From: UBA2386 sp046306335
Lineage (GTDB): Bacteria > Planctomycetota > UBA1135 > UBA2386
Direction: 5' to 3'
Length of the DNA stretch: 64,000 bases
NCBI GenBank assembly: GCA_046306335.1
Contig: JBKDXM010000136.1
Coordinates: 1 to 64,000, forward strand
A model generated the notes under the pieces. It was not told the origin of the DNA, ran no database searches, and was given only the letters and a program-made list of their open reading frames with translations. Both the position numbers and the translations under genes were made by a program. Shown here piece by piece: positions 34,079 to 43,066 of this stretch (within the stretch, counting starts at the first letter, position 1; each line of letters starts with the position of its first letter).

Positions 34079-35476
34079 ATGACCCGCATCCTCGTCGCCG
34101 ACCCCGACCCGCGCGCCCAGCGCGAACTGCAGGCGCTGCTGCAGACGCGCGGCTTCGAAGCCGACGCCGCCAAGGACCTGCCGTCGGCGCTCGGACCGCT
34201 GTCCGAGGACGACGTCGACCTCGTGCTGTGCGAACTCAGCCTGCCCGGCGGCGGCGGCATGAAGCTGCTGCAGGAGATCCAGCAGAAGCGGCCCGAGGTC
34301 GCCGTCGTGCTGATGTCGGCGTTCGGTTCGGTGCAGGACGCCGTGCAGGCGATGCGCCAGGGCGCGGCCGACTTCCTCGGCAAGCCGTACAGCCCCGACC
34401 AGATCCTCGTCGCCATCGACCGGGCGCTGGAGAAGGCGGCGCTGCAGCGCGAGAACCAGCAGCTGAAGTCGGCGCTCGACGACCGTCTGCGCCTGGACAA
34501 CGTCGTCGGCAGCGACCCGCGCATGCAGGCGATCTTCAAGACCGTCCGCGCCGTCGCCGACACCCGCACGACGGTGCTGATCACCGGCGAGTCCGGCACC
34601 GGCAAGACGCTGCTGGCGCGCGCGCTGCACCAACTCAGCAGCCGCCGCGCCGGCCCGTTCGTCGAGGTCAACTGCGGCGCGCTGCCGGAGTCGCTGCTGG
34701 AGTCGGAGCTGTTCGGCCACGTGAAGGGCGCCTTCACCGGCGCGGTGAAGGACAAGGTCGGCAAGTTCGAGGCCGCCGCCGGCGGCACGATCTTCCTCGA
34801 CGAGATCGGCACCAGTTCGCCGGCCTTCCAGGTCAAGCTGCTGCGCGTGCTGCAGGACCGCGTGCTCGAACGCGTCGGCGACACGCGCACGATCCCGGTC
34901 GACGTGCGCATCGTGCTGGCAACCAACAAGGACCTGGAGCAGGCGGTCGCGCGCGGCGAGTTCCGCGAGGACCTCTACTACCGCATCCACGTCGTCGCGC
35001 TGGAGATGCCGCCGCTGCGCGCACGCGCCAGCGACATCGCGCCGTTGGCGGAGCACTTCCTGCGCCGCTACGCCGAGTTGCACGGCCGCACCGGACTGCG
35101 CTTCACGGCGGCGGCGCTCAGCGCGCTGACCGAGGCGCCGTGGCCGGGCAACGTGCGGCAACTGGAGAACGTCGTCGAGCGCGCCGTCGTGCTCGGCCAG
35201 GGCGATCGCATCGACCTCGCCGACCTGCCGCCGCTGGCGCGTCCGCCGGCCGCTGGCGCGACGGTGACGGCGACGGCGACCGCGTCGACGCCCGCCCGCG
35301 CGGAGGCGGCGTCCGGCGCGGTCCTGCCGTGGAAGGACGCCATCGCCGTCGCCGAGCGCGACATCCTCGTCCAGGCACTGGCGAACTGCGGCGGCAACCG
35401 CGAGCGCGCGGCGAAGAAGCTCGGCATCGACCGCAGCACGCTGTTCCACAAACTGCGCAAGCACGGCGTCCGCTGA
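34079..35476 (+). CDS. Sigma-54-dependent response regulator (PrsR-like) with Glu at the phosphoacceptor site
   Basis: A 465-residue NtrC-family activator with three domains: receiver (1-120), AAA+ (about 140-370) and Fis-type helix-turn-helix (430-463). The acidic pair Asp8/Asp10 and Lys in GKPYS are present, but the phosphorylated Asp is replaced by Glu52 (LCELSLPGGG). AAA+ motifs are intact: GESGTGKT near 168-175, GAFTGA near 217 (sigma-54 contact), FLDEIG near 240. The helix-turn-helix reads RERAAKKLGIDRSTLFHKLRKHG. It precedes a TPR gene by 45 nt and an exosortase locus, the arrangement of PrsR/PrsT. With no histidine kinase alongside, it may be constitutively active or controlled by other means. 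Confidence 0.9.
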   Translation: MTRILVADPDPRAQRELQALLQTRGFEADAAKDLPSALGPLSEDDVDLVLCELSLPGGGGMKLLQEIQQKRPEVAVVLMSAFGSVQDAVQAMRQGAADFLGKPYSPDQILVAIDRALEKAALQRENQQLKSALDDRLRLDNVVGSDPRMQAIFKTVRAVADTRTTVLITGESGTGKTLLARALHQLSSRRAGPFVEVNCGALPESLLESELFGHVKGAFTGAVKDKVGKFEAAAGGTIFLDEIGTSSPAFQVKLLRVLQDRVLERVGDTRTIPVDVRIVLATNKDLEQAVARGEFREDLYYRIHVVALEMPPLRARASDIAPLAEHFLRRYAELHGRTGLRFTAAALSALTEAPWPGNVRQLENVVERAVVLGQGDRIDLADLPPLARPPAAGATVTATATASTPARAEAASGAVLPWKDAIAVAERDILVQALANCGGNRERAAKKLGIDRSTLFHKLRKHGVR

Positions 35477-35521
35477 TGCGTTCGCACCCGCCGATCCGCG
35501 AGCTATAAGGACCGCATCCCG

Positions 35522-38500
35522 ATGCTGCAGAAGAGCCTGCAAGTTCTGATCGCGGCGGCGCTGGCGGCGCTGGCGCTGACGCTCGCCTACGCGGCGCTGG
35601 CACTGCAGGGCCCGGACGAAGCGATCGCCGAGGCCCAGGCGAAGGCGGCCAAGGGCGAGCTCCCGCGCGCCATCGCGGTGCTCGGCTTCGTCGAACACGA
35701 CGTGCGCGGCGACGCCGAACGCACGGCGACCGTGCTGCGATTGCGCAGCGAGTGGCTGACCCGGCTCGGCCGCTACGAGGAAGCGCTCAACGACGTCCGG
35801 CGGCTGGTGTCAGCAGGACCGCACGACCTCGAAGCGCGACTGACCGAGATCCGCTTGCTGGCCCTCGCCGGCGATGGCGAAGCGGCGCTGCGCGCCGCCG
35901 AGGCGTTCCTCGGCGAGAACCCGGGGCACGGCCGCGGACTCGAACTGGCGGGCGAATCCGGCCAGACGCGCTACCAGCCGCAACTGCGCGCGTTGCTGCT
36001 CCGGCTGGATCGCGAACTGCCGCTGCGCAACCGCGAGGCGGCACGCCAGGCAGTCAACTCCTATCTGTACCGGCCCGATCTCGACCCCGCGATCGAAGCC
36101 GCTAGCCGGCGGTTGGCGGCCATGCACACCGACGATCCACGCCTGCAGACGGCGTGGCCGGCGCTGGCGGCGCAGTTGGCGGCGCTGCGCGCGCAGGTGC
36201 AAGCGACGCTCGACCGGTTCCGCGCCAGCCTCGAAGCGCCCGGCGAACCCGTCGCGGCCTTCCGCGCCGTCGCCTTGGCGCTGGACCAGTCGCAGCGCCG
36301 CGACGACCTGCTGGCGCAGTGCGAGATCCAGCGCCGCCGGTTCGACCACCAATACGTCGACGAAGCGGGCGCTGCGGCGGCGTGGTCGCTGCTGCGCGCG
36401 GGCCGCAACACGGCCGCGATCGCCGCCGCGGACCGTTGGCTGACGCCGGCCGTGGTCGACAAGCGCATCGCCGACCGGACCGTCGGTGCTGGCATGCTCG
36501 ATCTGCTGACAGCGCGCTCGCTGGCGGCCTTCCGCAGCGGTGATCGGGACGCGCTCGAACGCAGCGGCAAGCAGGCGCTGCCGCTGTGGCAGACGCTGAA
36601 GCCGACGCCGGCGGCGCTGCCGTTCTGCTTCGCCTTCCTGCACGAGACGTGGGACGAGAACCGCAAGGCCAAGGACTCGTTCCGCTACGCCTTCGATCTG
36701 CTGCGCGACAAGCCGACGACCGTCGACCGACTCGATCTGCTGCCCGTGGTCGCCGAAGGCTGGCTGCGCGCCGTCGAGCGCGACGGCGCGGCCGAGGCCG
36801 ACCTGCAGGCGGCGCTGTCGGCTTGGGCGCGCCAGCGGCCGCAATCGACCGCGCCGCTGCTGGCGAACATCGCGCTGCAGCGACGCCTCGGCCGCCCGCT
36901 CGCGGCCGCCGCCGTGCTGCAGGACGTGCTCGCCATCGACCCGGACGACGACGACACCTTCGCCGCCTACGTCGAAGCGCGCCGCGCCGAGGCCGCGGCC
37001 GCCGGCCGCGACGGCCCGGCACTGCTGCGGCAGATGCTGGAGCGCCGCGCCGACCTGCCGCAGGTCGCCGATCCCACCGGCTACCTGCTCTGCGCCGAGG
37101 CGGCGCTCGCCGTCGGTGAACGCGCGCACGCCGACCGCTGTGCCCGCGCCGCCACGGCGGCGTTCCCGCGGGCCCGGGCCCCGCGCCTGCTGCTGATCCG
37201 CTGCTTGCTGGCCGCCGGCGAAGCCGCCGAAGCCGCGACGGCCGCCGCGCGGCTGCTCGACGAACTGCCGCCGGAGCCCGCCACGGTGGCGCTGGCGCTG
37301 ACCGCCGTCGCGGCGGCCGGACGCTCGCCGCGCGAACTGCTGCCGCGGACGATGACGACCGCCGGCTCGCCGCTGCTGCAGACCGAACTGCTCGCGCAGG
37401 CGCTCGCCGACGCACCCGCGCTGGCCCACCGCTTCGTCGATGCCGCGGCCGAAGCGGCCGACGCGCCAGCCGATCTGCGGTTGCTAGCCGCCACCGCGCT
37501 GGCGCACGCAGACGAGCCGCTGCGGGCCTTCGGCCTGCTCGCCCAAGGCCTCGCGGCGGCGGCCACACCCGACGCTGCCCGACCGGGACTGCGCAGCCAG
37601 GCGGTCGCCGCGTGGGCGCGCGCCGCCGCCGCCGCCGGCGCAGGCGACCGCGACCTCGCTGCCACCGCCGCACCGGTGCTGGCCGCAGCCGCGAACGACC
37701 CGGCGGCGCGCATCCGGCCGCTCGCCGACGCCGCCGCGGCGATCATGGCGGCGCACCCGCGCACGGCCGCGCGGCTGCTCGAGGACGTCCTCGCTCGCGC
37801 CCCCGGCGCGATCCGCGCCGGCGTCGACTACGTGCACGCCGGCACGGCCGCCGCCCGGTCGGGCGACTGGCGGCTGGCCGAGGCACGCTGGACGGCGGCG
37901 CTGGCCTTCGCCGACGGTCGCGCCGCCGCCGAATCGCTGGCGCGCCTCGCGCTGCTGAGCGGCCGCGTCGAACGCTGTCAGCAGGTGCTCGCCGCCGGCG
38001 AGGGCGTGACCGCGATCGGCTTGGCGCTGCGCCTTGGCGACGACAAGCGGGCTCTGGCGCTCGCCGACGCCGCCCTGCAGGCCGACGGCGGCGACCTGCT
38101 CGCCCACTGTGCCCGCGCGCTGCGCGGCCTGCCGTCGCTCGCGGACTGGCAGATCGCCTCCGGCGACCTCGGCGCACTGTGCAGCGAGGTGCTGGCCGCG
38201 CTGCACGACGACGCGCTCGCCGGGCTGGCGGCGCCGAAGCTGACGCTGATGCTGCAGTTGGCGCCGCGTTCGACGAGCAATCGGCTGCTGCACGCCCGCG
38301 CGCTCGCCGCGACGGGCCGCTTCGCCGACGCGGCAGCAGCGCACGCCGAACTCGTCGCCGACGGCTGCGTCCACCTCGCGCTGCTGCGCGAGGTCGCTCG
38401 CGCCGGTGCGGACCCGGCGTACGTGCCCGCACCGGCGGTGCAACAGGCGCTGTTCGACGCGCTGCTCGCCGGGCAGCTGATCGCGTCGCCGCCGACGCTC

Positions 38501-39520
38501 ACCTACGCGATCGGGCGTTTCCAGTCGGCCTTCCGCAGCGGCGGCTTCCCCGGCGTGGCCGACCAGGTGGTCGCGACGGCGTGGCAGGCGGTGGCACCGA
38601 CCCGCCCCCTCGCCGACGCGGACATCGCCGCGATCGTCGCGCACCTGCCGCCGACCGAGGCGCTGCGCGTGCTGCTGCTCGCGCTGGCGCGGCCGACGCC
38701 GGCCAAGGCGCGCGCGCTCGACGCCATCGGCGCGCTCTGCGAGCGGCTGGTCGCGGCCGATCCGGGCGGCAAGGCGGTCGCGCTGGCGACCGCCCGTTCC
38801 CTGGTGGCTGCCGCCGCGGGCGACGCGCCGGCGGGCGAAGCCGTGCCGGGGCGCCTGCTGCACCTCGTCCTAACGCACGACGCAGCACTCGACGCCCCGA
38901 CGCGCCGGGCGTGGCTGTTGCGCCACCGCGACGCGGTCGCGCGCGGCGGTGACGACGACGCGCGGCTGCCGGCGACGGTGGCAGCACTCGCCGCCGCCAC
39001 CGACACCGCCAGCGCGCGCGCGGCGATCGCCGAGGCGATCGCCATGCATCCGACGTCGCTGGCGCTGTGGCAGGCGCGGACCGCGCTGGCCATCGCCGCC
39101 GGCGAAGCGGCGACCGCGATCCCGGAGTTCGGCGCCGCGCTCGCGCACTGCCACGCGCCCGCCTTGCAGCTCGAACACCTCGTGCTGGCGGCCGAGGCGG
39201 ATCTCGTCGTCACCGACGCCGACCGCAAGTTCGCGGCGCTGCCGGCTTCGCTGCGGGAAGGGCTGCTCGGCCGCTATGCCACGGGCCTGATGGCGCTGCG
39301 GGCCGGCGCCGCCGACGACGCCGTGCGGCTGCTCGCCGACGCGCCGCCGCGCACCGACGGCATGCACCTGTTCGCGCAGGCCCTGGCGGCCCTGCAGTCG
39401 CGCGCTGCCGACGGCGGCGCCACTGCGCGCACGCTGCTGCTGGCGCTGCAGCGCGACTACCCGAGCAGTTCCGCCGCGCGCAACGCCGGCAGGTTCGCCA
39501 GCCAGCTCGCGCCGCGCTGA
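35522..39520 (+). CDS. Very long membrane-anchored TPR protein (PrsT-like)
   Basis: A 1332-residue protein with an N-terminal membrane anchor (VLIAAALAALALTLAYAALAL, residues 9-29) followed almost wholly by degenerate tetratricopeptide-type helical repeats, e.g. RLGRYEEALNDVRRLV, ARSGDWRLAEARWTAAL and ATGRFADAAAAHAEL. TAAGGA-like TAAGGA lies 12 nt upstream of the ATG. It follows the sigma-54 regulator by 45 nt, and a convergent overlap of 64 nt joins it to the polysaccharide deacetylase. TPR proteins (PrsT) accompany exosortase-A systems and are thought to help assemble the exopolysaccharide machinery. Here the length is well above the usual TPR lipoprotein and there is no lipobox; the PrsT parallel is by position and repeat type. 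Confidence 0.8.
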   Translation: MLQKSLQVLIAAALAALALTLAYAALALQGPDEAIAEAQAKAAKGELPRAIAVLGFVEHDVRGDAERTATVLRLRSEWLTRLGRYEEALNDVRRLVSAGPHDLEARLTEIRLLALAGDGEAALRAAEAFLGENPGHGRGLELAGESGQTRYQPQLRALLLRLDRELPLRNREAARQAVNSYLYRPDLDPAIEAASRRLAAMHTDDPRLQTAWPALAAQLAALRAQVQATLDRFRASLEAPGEPVAAFRAVALALDQSQRRDDLLAQCEIQRRRFDHQYVDEAGAAAAWSLLRAGRNTAAIAAADRWLTPAVVDKRIADRTVGAGMLDLLTARSLAAFRSGDRDALERSGKQALPLWQTLKPTPAALPFCFAFLHETWDENRKAKDSFRYAFDLLRDKPTTVDRLDLLPVVAEGWLRAVERDGAAEADLQAALSAWARQRPQSTAPLLANIALQRRLGRPLAAAAVLQDVLAIDPDDDDTFAAYVEARRAEAAAAGRDGPALLRQMLERRADLPQVADPTGYLLCAEAALAVGERAHADRCARAATAAFPRARAPRLLLIRCLLAAGEAAEAATAAARLLDELPPEPATVALALTAVAAAGRSPRELLPRTMTTAGSPLLQTELLAQALADAPALAHRFVDAAAEAADAPADLRLLAATALAHADEPLRAFGLLAQGLAAAATPDAARPGLRSQAVAAWARAAAAAGAGDRDLAATAAPVLAAAANDPAARIRPLADAAAAIMAAHPRTAARLLEDVLARAPGAIRAGVDYVHAGTAAARSGDWRLAEARWTAALAFADGRAAAESLARLALLSGRVERCQQVLAAGEGVTAIGLALRLGDDKRALALADAALQADGGDLLAHCARALRGLPSLADWQIASGDLGALCSEVLAALHDDALAGLAAPKLTLMLQLAPRSTSNRLLHARALAATGRFADAAAAHAELVADGCVHLALLREVARAGADPAYVPAPAVQQALFDALLAGQLIASPPTLTYAIGRFQSAFRSGGFPGVADQVVATAWQAVAPTRPLADADIAAIVAHLPPTEALRVLLLALARPTPAKARALDAIGALCERLVAADPGGKAVALATARSLVAAAAGDAPAGEAVPGRLLHLVLTHDAALDAPTRRAWLLRHRDAVARGGDDDARLPATVAALAAATDTASARAAIAEAIAMHPTSLALWQARTALAIAAGEAATAIPEFGAALAHCHAPALQLEHLVLAAEADLVVTDADRKFAALPASLREGLLGRYATGLMALRAGAADDAVRLLADAPPRTDGMHLFAQALAALQSRAADGGATARTLLLALQRDYPSSSAARNAGRFASQLAPR

Positions 39521-40344
39521 GCGAGCGCCTCGCCGACGCCGACCCAGCGGCCCTCGCGCAACAGCGCGTCGAGCTTGCCGTGGGTCTTGCCGAGGTTGAC
39601 GTAGTGCCGGAAGCCGCGCAGCAGACCGAGGCGCTGCCGCGGCTGGGCGGGGTCGACTTCCCACGGGTGCAGGTAGAGGCAGCCGGGCGCACCGGCGCGA
39701 GCGGCCTGCCGCAGGCCGGCGCGCAACAACGCCAGCGGGAACAGCCGCAGGTAGCCGCCACCGCCGACCGGCAGGCGGCGGCCGAGCGCTTCCAGCACGA
39801 GCGGCGGCAGCTCGACCAGCGCGCCGGACGCGCCGTGCAGGCGATAAGGTCGCGTCGGCGCGCCCGGCACGCCGTAGTCGGGGTGCCGGACCGGTTGGAT
39901 CGAGCTGTCGATCGTGTAGCCGGCGGCGAGCAGTTCGTCGATCGCCCACGGCGTGCGGCGCGTGATCGACCATGTGCAGGCGCGGAACGTCCGCGGCCGC
40001 TCGCCGACGATCGCGTGCAGCACGTCGGCGGTGCGGGCGAGGTCGGCGCGGAACCCCTCGCGGCCGAGGTCGTGCAGGCACTGGTGGTCGTAGCCGTGGC
40101 TGCCGATCTCGTGGCCGGCGGCCTTCACCTCGCGCACCAGCTCGGGCAGGCGTTCGGCGATCCAGCCGAGGAAGTAGAACGTCGCGCGCGCCGAGCGTTT
40201 GGCGAACAGGTCGAGCAGCCGGCGCGTCGCGTCGCCGCATCGCAGTTCGCGCTGCTGCCACGACGCGCGATCGACGACGTGCGCCATGTTGAGGACCTGG
40301 AACCAGTCCTCGACGTCGACGGACAGGGCGTGCGCGATGGTCAT
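39457..40344 (-). CDS. Polysaccharide deacetylase of the exosortase-A type
   Basis: A 295-residue NodB-fold deacetylase that removes N-acetyl groups from exopolysaccharide. The catalytic Asp and metal ligands are in SVDVEDWF (Asp10, Asp13) and SHGYDH (His83, His87). Other family blocks are ATFYFLGWIAERLPELV, FRACTWSITRRTPWAIDEL and YLHPWEVDP. This subfamily is typical of XrtA loci. The ATG at 40344 overlaps the exosortase stop (ATGA). The C-terminal residues after about GVGEALA extend into the 3' end of the convergent TPR gene (64-nt overlap). Confidence 0.92.
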   Translation of the reverse strand: MTIAHALSVDVEDWFQVLNMAHVVDRASWQQRELRCGDATRRLLDLFAKRSARATFYFLGWIAERLPELVREVKAAGHEIGSHGYDHQCLHDLGREGFRADLARTADVLHAIVGERPRTFRACTWSITRRTPWAIDELLAAGYTIDSSIQPVRHPDYGVPGAPTRPYRLHGASGALVELPPLVLEALGRRLPVGGGGYLRLFPLALLRAGLRQAARAGAPGCLYLHPWEVDPAQPRQRLGLLRGFRHYVNLGKTHGKLDALLREGRWVGVGEALAQRGASWLANLPALRAAELLG

Positions 40345-41870
40345 CGGACCGTCTCCTGCGCCCATGGCACGACCGCGCGCAGGAAGGCGCGCGCGCGCGC
40401 TTCGGCCGCCGCCGGGGTCTCGTCCCTGCCAACCGCCGCCTCGACACGCAGCAGGAAGCCCGACATGTCCGCCCGCACCAGCGCGCGTGGCAGATGGTGC
40501 AAGGTGAAGTCCCAGTAGTCTCCTGCCGTCCAGTCGGCGGCGCCGTAGAGGCTCATCGTGACGTAGCGCCAGCCGTCGCCGCGACTCTGCGCCAGGATCC
40601 GGCCGACCGAGCAACCCGGGCCGAGCTCGGGGAACGGCACCACGTCGTCCTGCAGGATGTCCATGTTGCTGCCTTCGATGCAGATGCGCGGCGGGTGCAC
40701 GCTCTTCCAGTTGGCGTCGTGGAACAGCGCGATGAGCCACACCGCGTGGCCTTCGGTGGCGCCGTCGGCGCCGTCGTACCGCCGCCAGTCGAAGTCGCCG
40801 GTGCCGAGCAGTTCGCGCCAGCGCGGCAAGCTCTTCTGGAACTGCGCCTCCTCCTCGGCAGTACGCCCCTGGTAGCGATACCCGGCGATCTCGGGCGGCA
40901 GGCGGGCGGCGCGGTCGGCCGACCGACCCATCGGCCGATGCAGCGACAGCAGCAGCAACGGCACGGCCAGCAGCCAGAGCCGGTGGGGGGGGACCGGGAG
41001 CCGGCGCGGGGACGCGGCCGCCGCGAGCGCGCGCGGCGCCACGGCGGCGGCGCCGATGGCGCGGCGGAAGGCGAGCGCGTCGAGACCGACCAGCGCGCCG
41101 ACCAGCGTCGCCCACTCGACGACGTTCGCCAGCGTGTGGCCGGCGCCTTCCGCGAACGGCACGCCCCGCCAGCGCGCGAACAGGCAGAGCACGGCGATGC
41201 GGGCGACGTTGGCGGCGATGGCCATCAGCGGTGCTGCGACCAGCAAGGACACGCGGCGGCGCCAGCTCGGCGCGCCGAGGAAGAACGCGAGGCAGTACGC
41301 CAACGTCAGCATCGCCAGCAGCGAGCGCAGGCCGCTGCAGGCGTCGGCGACGTACAGCGCGCCGTCGACGCCGCGCGGTCGCAGCATGTCGCCGCTGCGC
41401 ACGACGTCGGCGCCGGCGAGGTTCGCCAGCCACGATCCGCCGGCGACGGCGACTTCCTTCAGCGTGTAGGCGAGGCGGCCTTCGACGTACATCGGCAGCG
41501 GCACGCAGAACGCCGCGAGCCACAGCACGGGCCACAGGCCGCGCAGGCGCCCGCGGCCGAGCGCCAGCCACGCCGCGCCGGGCACGGCGAGCGCGAGGCT
41601 GGCGGCGGACCACGAGTCGACCATCAGCGCAGCGCCGGCGAGGTGCAGCAGCAACGCCGGCGCGAGCAGCAGCCAGCCCTTCGGGTCGACGACGCGCGGC
41701 CGCGGCGACCATTCGGCGCGCCGCGACCACAGCAGCCACGCCGCGACCGGCGGCACCAGCCAGCAGTGCGCGAAGTACTCCGTCGGCGCGTTCCAGCGGT
41801 CGACGCACCAGACGAGCGCCGTCCAGTAGGCGAGCACGAGCGGCGCGAACACGGCCAGCGCGGGGGTCAT
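40341..41870 (-). CDS. xrtA: Exosortase XrtA fused to an EpsI domain
   Basis: A 509-residue fusion. The N-terminal half is a multispanning exosortase whose catalytic triad is intact: Cys178 in ADACSGLRSL, Arg224 in NVARIAVL and His245 in GAGHTLANVVEW. The C-terminal half (about 300-509) is a periplasmic EpsI-type domain (PEIAGYRYQGRTAEEEAQF, ...VHPPRICIEGSNMDILQDD). Exosortases process proteins with a PEP-CTERM signal and couple this to exopolysaccharide; the EpsI part is thought to help polysaccharide export or modification. The ATG at 41870 overlaps the glycosyltransferase stop (ATGA), and its stop overlaps the deacetylase start. No PEP-CTERM substrate gene is in the window. Confidence 0.93.
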   Translation of the reverse strand: MTPALAVFAPLVLAYWTALVWCVDRWNAPTEYFAHCWLVPPVAAWLLWSRRAEWSPRPRVVDPKGWLLLAPALLLHLAGAALMVDSWSAASLALAVPGAAWLALGRGRLRGLWPVLWLAAFCVPLPMYVEGRLAYTLKEVAVAGGSWLANLAGADVVRSGDMLRPRGVDGALYVADACSGLRSLLAMLTLAYCLAFFLGAPSWRRRVSLLVAAPLMAIAANVARIAVLCLFARWRGVPFAEGAGHTLANVVEWATLVGALVGLDALAFRRAIGAAAVAPRALAAAASPRRLPVPPHRLWLLAVPLLLLSLHRPMGRSADRAARLPPEIAGYRYQGRTAEEEAQFQKSLPRWRELLGTGDFDWRRYDGADGATEGHAVWLIALFHDANWKSVHPPRICIEGSNMDILQDDVVPFPELGPGCSVGRILAQSRGDGWRYVTMSLYGAADWTAGDYWDFTLHHLPRALVRADMSGFLLRVEAAVGRDETPAAAEARARAFLRAVVPWAQETVR

Positions 41871-43066
41871 GCGCCGCCTCCCCGCCGCAGGCCGGCGAAC
41901 ACCGCCAGCACGCGCCCGGCGTTGCCGTCCCAGGTCCAGCGCTGCGCGTGCAGCGCGGCGCGACCGCGGGCGCCGATCACCTGCGCCGCAGCGCGGTCGC
42001 CGACGAGGCGAGCGAGTTGCCGCGCGAGGTCGTCGGCGTCGCCGGGCCGGAACAGCAGGCCGGTGTCGCCGTGCGCGAGCGTCTCGCGCAGGTTCGGCTG
42101 ATCGGGCGCGATCGTCGGCACGCCGGCGGCGAGCGAGTCGAACAGCTTGAGCGGCGACGCATAGGCGTTGATCGCCTGGATCAACGCGCCGTCGCACGCC
42201 AGCTCGTGCGCCGGCAGCAACGCCGGCGGCACCACGCCGAGCGCCAGCACGCGCTCGCCGAGGCCGCGGGCGGCCGCAGCCGCGCGCAGCGGCGCCAGCG
42301 CCGGTCCCTCGCCCATCAGCACGAGCGCGAGCGCGGCGAGTTCGGGCCGCGCCATCGCGTCGAGCACGAGCTCGAGCCGGTGCCATGGTCGCATGTAGCC
42401 GACGAAGCCGAGCGCGAACGCGCCCGCGGGCAGGACCCAGCGCGCGCGCACGGCCGCGGCCGCGGCCCTCGCGTCGGCGCCGTAGCGCGCGGGCTCGGCG
42501 CCGGTGCCGATCACGTGCACGCGTTCGCGTCGCGCGCCGAGGTCGACGTGCCTGTCGGCGAGCACCTGCGTCACGGCGAGCACCGCGTCGGCGCCGGCGA
42601 GCACGGTCCGCTCGGTCGCCCGGGCGCGCCGCGGGAACCGCAGTTGGCCGAGTCGCGCCATCTCGACCGTCATCGGCGAATTCACCTCCAGCAACAGCGG
42701 CACGCCGAGTTCGCGCGCGACGTCGAGGCCGGCGCGGCAATGCAGCGCATGGCGTTCGTAGACGAAGTCCGGCCGCGAACGCGCGGCCGCGGCCCGCAGC
42801 ATCGCCCGGCCGCGCCCGTTGTAGAGGATCTCCAAGGCCTCGACCGCCGCGCGCGGCAGCGACAGGCGCCGCCAGAAGGAGCCGGCCGGAGTTCGCGCCG
42901 GCGCGCCGCCGCCGCCGCTGGCCGCCGCGACCTTAGGCACGAGGGCGCACTCGTCGACCGCGCAGCCGCGACCGCGCAGCGCGGCGATCAACTCGCGCAC
43001 GTGCACCGCCTGGCCGTCGTCGGCGCGGATGCGGTGGTGGTACAGGACGCGCGGGGCCGAGCTCAT
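41867..43066 (-). CDS. Glycosyltransferase family 4-type
   Basis: A 399-residue GT-B glycosyltransferase. The nucleotide-sugar half carries SPLKLFDSLAAGVPTIAPDQPNLRE, the family-1/4 E-x7-E-like region with Ser-Pro instead of the classical first Glu, and the N-terminal half begins VLYHHRIRADDGQAVHVRELI. The acceptor and donor are unknown; as part of the operon it likely adds a sugar to the lipid-linked exopolysaccharide repeat. The ATG at 43066 overlaps the upstream glycosyltransferase stop (ATGA). Confidence 0.88.
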   Translation of the reverse strand: MSSAPRVLYHHRIRADDGQAVHVRELIAALRGRGCAVDECALVPKVAAASGGGGAPARTPAGSFWRRLSLPRAAVEALEILYNGRGRAMLRAAAARSRPDFVYERHALHCRAGLDVARELGVPLLLEVNSPMTVEMARLGQLRFPRRARATERTVLAGADAVLAVTQVLADRHVDLGARRERVHVIGTGAEPARYGADARAAAAAVRARWVLPAGAFALGFVGYMRPWHRLELVLDAMARPELAALALVLMGEGPALAPLRAAAAARGLGERVLALGVVPPALLPAHELACDGALIQAINAYASPLKLFDSLAAGVPTIAPDQPNLRETLAHGDTGLLFRPGDADDLARQLARLVGDRAAAQVIGARGRAALHAQRWTWDGNAGRVLAVFAGLRRGGGA

